Positions 59,206-64,000 of a stretch of 64,000 bases of DNA are shown here, one piece after another. The translations under genes were made by a program, and so were the position numbers. The notes below the pieces were generated by a model. It made no database searches, was not told the origin of the DNA, and saw only the letters and a program-made list of their open reading frames with translations. Numbering within the stretch: the first letter of the stretch is position 1; every line of letters starts with the position of its first letter. Source of the stretch: Ustulina deusta (lineage: Eukaryota; Ascomycota; Sordariomycetes; Xylariales; Xylariaceae); assembly GCA_023159155.1 (NCBI GenBank), contig JAJNNX010000064.1:131501-195500 (forward strand), read 5' to 3'.

Positions 59206-61793
59206 GGTGTGAGGGAAAACCCGCACGCGCGTAGGTGGCTGTGCGCTCAGTAATTAGAAAACACAGGACACCTCGGTCCATGCAGAAGCCGTGTCGGCTT
59301 AATTGATAAGTGGTCGTCTCTGCGCACTGGATTCTGTCAACAGACTCTGTCGACTCGATTTTTCGTCTCTTTGCTTGATCACGAACGGACGTGCCATGAA
59401 AGAATTGAACGGTGGACTTGGCTACGCTAGAGAGCCACTAAACGGACTGGCCCCACTCTCCGGCGAGCTTGGAGACGTACCTATGTTCACACTGTATTCC
59501 TCCGCAGCCGTCAAATCTCACCATGCTTAGTCTCGATATATGATAGGTAGTAGCTTTCCTTGATTATTTCTGAAAGCCTCCTTTAGCAGCTATTGAATAC
59601 CTAGTGTTGAAACAAGGCCAAGCGAGTAGTATTAGGGTGAATTAGACCTAGTTGGACCTAGAGTCACAGATCTTGGGCGGTTTTATCGAGTGATACTAGT
59701 GCAGGTAAAGCTTCTTGCACACGAGGTAGAGTATTACTACAGTGCTAATAGTTGGGATATAATTTGAACACTTTGAACTTCTACATAAATAGTAGTACAA
59801 GTACTTGATTGCACTCTATTTGAAAATAGCTATGAACCCCATGATTTTGCTTTTGTTATCTAGGTAGTCACTCTTTGGCCTCATACTCACGATCGTACAG
59901 TATCCCAACCTATATACCGGTACACTATAGGGTCGGTAGTAGTAGTGTAATGCAGACATTACACCAAGATCGGTATTACTATGAGGTACCTCCGTGTAGG
60001 TATGGGGTAGGCATAAAACGGGGGCCTGGCAGTCTGAATTACACAGCACACCTACCGGTACTTAGTACCTATAACAGGTACTTGTGTAGCTGTACACCGT
60101 GATTTCGGAGCCTGCTAGCTCTGCCTTGGTACCTATCTCAGGCTCATCCCCTTTCACCATTCAGAAGCCGAAGGATTTGATAACATTCCAATCCAGTGCC
60201 TGCCGGCTCACATCTGACGCAGACCGCACTATGGAGCGGATGGTATCGTAAGTTTTCCGTCCATCTGTTCCTTGCCTTAGACTGCATAAGTGGCTTGCTG
60301 CATGGCAACTAAGCTGCATTGCAACTTCAATCCAGTTAGACAACGACGCCGCGTGCAACCTCGTTAAAATGCGGCTCCTACAGCAGGGGATGCCCTCTGT
60401 CCCTAGATTACTTATATAATAAAGGGTCGTATAGGGGCGGCGAGGTGCAGTCAAGACATGTCGTGCTCTCCCGCGCCCATCTGCGACAACAGACGGCGAA
60501 ATCTTGATCGTCGATACACATGTGCAACGGGACAAAATATGTCCTCGGCCGACGAATCTATGCGCAACATAGTCGCCATCTGAGTCTGATATCTCTCGTA
60601 TTTCCCGATGCCCACGTCCGCATTTCGTGCCTACACGTACACTGCAGTATGAGCGAACCAACCCTGGCACCTATATGCAAGGACTACCGTAATGTAGTCT
60701 ACGGCATGGTCACCCATACTACTTATCCCTACACGTAGGTACCGGATGTTGTCTCTGTGTAAGACAGCCAGAACAGCTTATCAGCCACCAATGACTAGCT
60801 CTATGACGGGTTTGAAAGTTTCTTGCATCGCGTGTCCACATCACTCTGCTGTGGGTTCGACGGCACTGTCAAAATCCAAATGACAGAGCAGGAATAAACG
60901 GGATGTTCGGTTGCAAGGTATGTATACTCGATCCATCAACGCACAGAGCAGCTGCGAATTCCCGGGTCCGATGCTAAAAGTAGAAAATGAATAATTTCCA
61001 TAAAATGGCAGCGTAGCAACGGTTGCGTGTTACAATTAAACCGACCCTGTACAACGTCGATCCTGGAACTGGTGCCTTGGCATCCAAGGGTGAGGGGTGG
61101 CAGCTTAGACACGATCGAGAATGATGTTATTGCTAGGCCATACTCAGTGGCTTGAAAACTGAACGAAAACAGGCATTTCGTGCATTTATCGGCATTTCTG
61201 TCTAAGACAAGTGTCTTGTCATCCCCTCTGGGGAATCGTGTTGCGAGAGGTGTGTCCAGGTACGTGCACGTATACGTGTAATTGCAAGACTTGGTAATTT
61301 GGACGAGGTTCCACACCTTGACATCCTTTGTTCTCCCCACCCCTGAGCCTAAGGATCATCTTCGAATGTTGGCTAGCTAGTAAAAAAAAGCACATATTGG
61401 ACCCTTGCTCCCTCATACACTATACTGCCTGTCCCTTATCCAACAGCTTTGTTCCTCGATGGGTGTCAGGTTCGGCCAGGGGCTAGGTAATAGGGTCTTC
61501 TTTACCGCCTTTCCCTCTTGATTTAGCTGTGACCCCCAGCTCTGACACACAATCTTTTTATATGTCCCGAGGGCCATGTATACGTATGTGTTGGCATTCT
61601 CTGTAAGTTTCCGTGTGGATCGCTCGAATCGACGATTCCCGTGGCCTAAGATTGAGTCTAACACACTGAGAGAGACGGGAAATATCTCTACTCGATACCC
61701 GGACGCGAAGACGCTCTCTCGTTACTGATCATAGCCCGAGAATTGTTAATTGTACGAGATAGCGGATTCTAGCGGATGACGACGTAGGCGAAA
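59206..61793. other. Intergenic stretch with divergent promoters
   Basis: This 2.6-kb gap lies between the starts of ipi3 (minus) and the 696-residue gene (plus), so it must hold both promoters. The middle (59540-60130) is AT-rich with TAGG/CCTA words. A minus frame of 169 codons at 60161-60670 has no motif or splice context and is not supported. No RNA gene was recognised. Confidence 0.4.
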
Positions 61794-63884
61794 ATGGAAC
61801 ACAACGTCGAAACCGCGGAGCCCCTGCTAGATTTTCACTCAAACCTCCCCGAAATGTTGGCTGTGGATTTGGAACAGTCGAGCGATATATTTCAGTCAAG
61901 ACAGCTCACTGCTGGGGCTCCTGCACCAGGATTATCCGATGATGGAGCTAGGAGACGACATTCACTGCAAAATAGCTCCGGTTACCTCAGCCCTGTGTTT
62001 CCGTCTCAACCTAGTGATATCTTGTCCAACTCGAAATCACTGCGATCAATTCACCAGAAATACTCGGATATTTTTGCGCCGCTAGATTTTGACCCTCCTA
62101 AGAAGCGGGATAGCATTTCTAGCAGTGACTCCGCCAATTTGGAACCGCCTTCACTAAGTACTCGGGAAGAATCAGTGCTTACGATCGACACTTGGCTCGA
62201 ACCTGAGAAACATCCGTCGCCCACCTTCCTACATATCTCTCCCACGTCGAAATACACGGCTCAAATGAGCTGGATAGACCTAGATGTAGGAGAGATATCA
62301 CCCGTTACCCAACGAAGAAGAAGCAGTATGTCAGATTTCCCGACATTTATTCACCAGTTTGAGAGCTCGATTGAAACCAACGCGAAGACGGTAAGGCCTC
62401 GAAGAAGCATCGATGTTACTGAGACATCAATAAATCCAACCAATGGGAAGCCACTTGGCTACCCAACGCAAATCCCAAGACGTCGGTCGTCCCTACAACA
62501 TCAGGAAGCATACGCAGTTAGACAGCAGTTCACACAACATCGCGACCAGAGAGAATTTTATCAGGATACATCGCCCTTCGCCTCATATGGACCACCCTAC
62601 AATAAATCGCCATTCACGCATGAAAACGATGCGGACACTCTATCCCGTGAGGGCAAAGCCGATTTCACCTATCGAGACAACGAGGGCACTTCATTGTACA
62701 GCGACCCGGCATCTCCGACTTTCAAAAAAGAGGCAACCGATAAGCCAAGTGGGAAGGAAAATGGGAGAGGTCTAACAATTGAATCCGACGCGGTTGGCTT
62801 CGACGAGTGGCTTGAATCCGATATGGCCCACTTCGCATACGAAGACCAACTGTTACCACGCCCACTGCCATACAACGTCCAAGAGACGGTCAAATTTTTC
62901 GTAGCAAATTTCCCGGAGCCCATGCTTCTCTGCGACAGCCTGCTGGTGGAAAACATCCGCACCCTTTCCCAGGAAGTGAGGTATAATACTGACGATACAA
63001 AACCCGAACATCAGGTGATTTCGGGGCAACAGCCGAACAATCAACACCAGTCCAGGCCGTCCAAGTGGAAATGGCTGGGATCTTCGGCGAGCGTGACGGA
63101 GCAACAAGACCGGCCTAATGCACTCTTGGATATCAGCAAGCAGGGATGGGATGTGATGCGGAAAATTTTCCCATATGGAAGCGACGGCCTATGCGAGGCT
63201 CTATATGCGTACGTGCTGGTGTACAATTATATCACGTCACTATGTTTGCGCTCCCCCCCTCCCGACTCGTCCAGACCTACCACGCCCTGGACAGGGACGA
63301 GACCCAGCACAGGTAAATCAACTGTCTCTTCTGAATTTGACATGTATACGTCGACACCGCCACAGCCCTCGGTATCCGAAAACGGGATTCCGCGGAAAGC
63401 GGCCAGTATCCTAGGTATGAGGGGAGAGGATGCCTTTGCTGCTCCCCGATCATTCAGTCCCACACGGCCGCCATCCGGGGGCAGCGGGAGTCGCACGTCT
63501 ACCTTTACCGGCTTGCGGAGCATACCGACGTTCCTGTTCAACGGGACGAGCCAAGGGCAACAACGCCAGAACGACAGCAGGGGCGTCACCTCTGCAGGGC
63601 AGCGAAGCAATGCTAGCAGCCCCGCGACACCCCCGGCAGGTCGAGCAGGCATGAGATCCATGACCTTGATGGGGTCCCACGCGGCAGACCAGGGCAAGCA
63701 GTTAGCCGAGCTCCGGTACGGCGTTGCAATGTGCTGTGCCCGGCTCACCGTCACGCTCCACCGCGCAGACCCGAGCATCACCAACCGCAAATCCGACAAG
63801 TCCCGCAAGGTCGACCCGTCGTTCATGCGCTCGCTGTGCGAAAACGTGCGGATCACCGAGGAGGCCATGGCCCGCTCGCGATGA
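61794..63884 (+). CDS. Conserved-looking fungal protein of unknown function
   Basis: A single frame of 696 residues. The N-terminal half is disordered and rich in Ser, with several basic-directed phosphosite-like words (RRRHS, RRRSS twice, RRSI). Three compact, helix-like blocks follow: about 353-395 (LPYNVQETVKFFVANFPEPML), about 446-487 (GWDVMRKIFPYGSDGLCEAL, YAYVLVYNYITSLCLRS) and 638-696 (AELRYGVAMCCARLTVTLH, DPSFMRSLCENVRITEEAM). Between them lies a Ser/Pro/Gly-rich linker. No catalytic motif, membrane helix or signal peptide is seen, so it is probably a cytoplasmic scaffold or regulator, controlled by phosphorylation; this is inference. I do not recognise a named family. The start is the first ATG in the frame. 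Confidence 0.82.
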   Translation: MEHNVETAEPLLDFHSNLPEMLAVDLEQSSDIFQSRQLTAGAPAPGLSDDGARRRHSLQNSSGYLSPVFPSQPSDILSNSKSLRSIHQKYSDIFAPLDFDPPKKRDSISSSDSANLEPPSLSTREESVLTIDTWLEPEKHPSPTFLHISPTSKYTAQMSWIDLDVGEISPVTQRRRSSMSDFPTFIHQFESSIETNAKTVRPRRSIDVTETSINPTNGKPLGYPTQIPRRRSSLQHQEAYAVRQQFTQHRDQREFYQDTSPFASYGPPYNKSPFTHENDADTLSREGKADFTYRDNEGTSLYSDPASPTFKKEATDKPSGKENGRGLTIESDAVGFDEWLESDMAHFAYEDQLLPRPLPYNVQETVKFFVANFPEPMLLCDSLLVENIRTLSQEVRYNTDDTKPEHQVISGQQPNNQHQSRPSKWKWLGSSASVTEQQDRPNALLDISKQGWDVMRKIFPYGSDGLCEALYAYVLVYNYITSLCLRSPPPDSSRPTTPWTGTRPSTGKSTVSSEFDMYTSTPPQPSVSENGIPRKAASILGMRGEDAFAAPRSFSPTRPPSGGSGSRTSTFTGLRSIPTFLFNGTSQGQQRQNDSRGVTSAGQRSNASSPATPPAGRAGMRSMTLMGSHAADQGKQLAELRYGVAMCCARLTVTLHRADPSITNRKSDKSRKVDPSFMRSLCENVRITEEAMARSR

Positions 63885-64000
63885 AGGGTAATTGGTCTGC
63901 CATCTTTTTTTTCGTCGGATCAACCTCGCGGTGTCCGTCCTTCAGTTGGGGAGGGGGGGGGACCCTGCCGACCGCCTCGCCTCGGTGCTCCATTTCAGAG
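63885..64000. other. Right edge
   Basis: The last 116 bases follow the stop of the 696-residue gene and contain a G-run (63950-63961). Nothing else is seen. Confidence 0.4.

Noticed and set aside
60161..60670. 169-codon minus frame
   Set aside because: No motif, no splice context, rich in Ser, Arg and Cys as in random frames.
63227..63868. 213-codon minus frame
   Set aside because: Antisense to the 696-residue gene; no motif.
1..64000. CRISPR arrays, prokaryotic operons, rRNA genes, telomere repeats
   Set aside because: No regularly spaced repeats, no Shine-Dalgarno-led gene runs, no rRNA-like blocks and no TTAGGG arrays were seen.

Overview
The window reads as a chromosomal segment of a filamentous ascomycete (Pezizomycotina, most likely a Sordariomycete). 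The evidence is short spliceosomal introns with GTRAGT-type donors and CTAAC/CTGAC-type branch sites, a HET-domain gene, a Zn2Cys6 regulator, a LaeA-type methyltransferase, a Tcd-type E1-like dehydratase with an N-terminal anchor, Rsr1/Krev-1, a Whi3-type RRM protein and Ipi3. AT-rich islands without open frames look like DNA eroded by repeat-induced point mutation (RIP). There is no sign of prokaryotic, organellar or complete transposon sequence. Species cannot be fixed from the sequence alone.

Layout. 1-3.4 kb: gene-free, with an AT-rich eroded block. 3.5-6.3 kb: a convergent housekeeping pair, a tRNA t6A-to-ct6A dehydratase (Tcd) and a Nudix hydrolase. 7.6-12.4 kb: an accessory-looking pair on the minus strand, a HET-domain protein and a CocE/X-Pro-dipeptidase-type hydrolase, followed by the remains of an FAD monooxygenase gene. 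13.6-18.2 kb: no gene, then a pyrimidine-rich leader. 18.3-24.5 kb: two plus-strand membrane-protein genes, one with an EGF-like module and one Ser/Pro/Thr-rich with a C-terminal membrane segment, separated by a stretch holding exon-like remnants. 25.1-30.2 kb: a convergent pair, a seven-exon Zn2Cys6 transcription factor and a nine-exon LaeA-like methyltransferase. 31.6-33.1 kb: a type II membrane protein with SGNH/PC-esterase motifs. 33.1-40.4 kb: gene-poor, rich in TAGG/CCTA words. 40.4-43.7 kb: a long pyrimidine-rich leader and a Whi3-like gene. 43.7-53.1 kb: gene-poor. 53.1-55.4 kb: leader and a seven-exon Rsr1/Krev-1 GTPase gene. 57.8-59.2 kb: ipi3. 61.8-63.9 kb: a 696-residue protein I do not recognise by name.

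Exon models were built by hand: every intron was placed so that donor, acceptor and reading frame agree, and each total came out as a whole number of codons. The housekeeping genes serve tRNA modification, nucleotide clean-up, pre-60S ribosome maturation, cell polarity and RNA-based control. The HET gene, the hydrolase, the decayed monooxygenase and the regulator/methyltransferase pair are the accessory component. I did not find a complete, clearly new multi-gene system. The best leads are the micro-exons of the methyltransferase and Rsr1 genes, the RIP-type stop in the monooxygenase relic, the regulator/methyltransferase pair, and several coding-like fragments in the gene-poor stretches.
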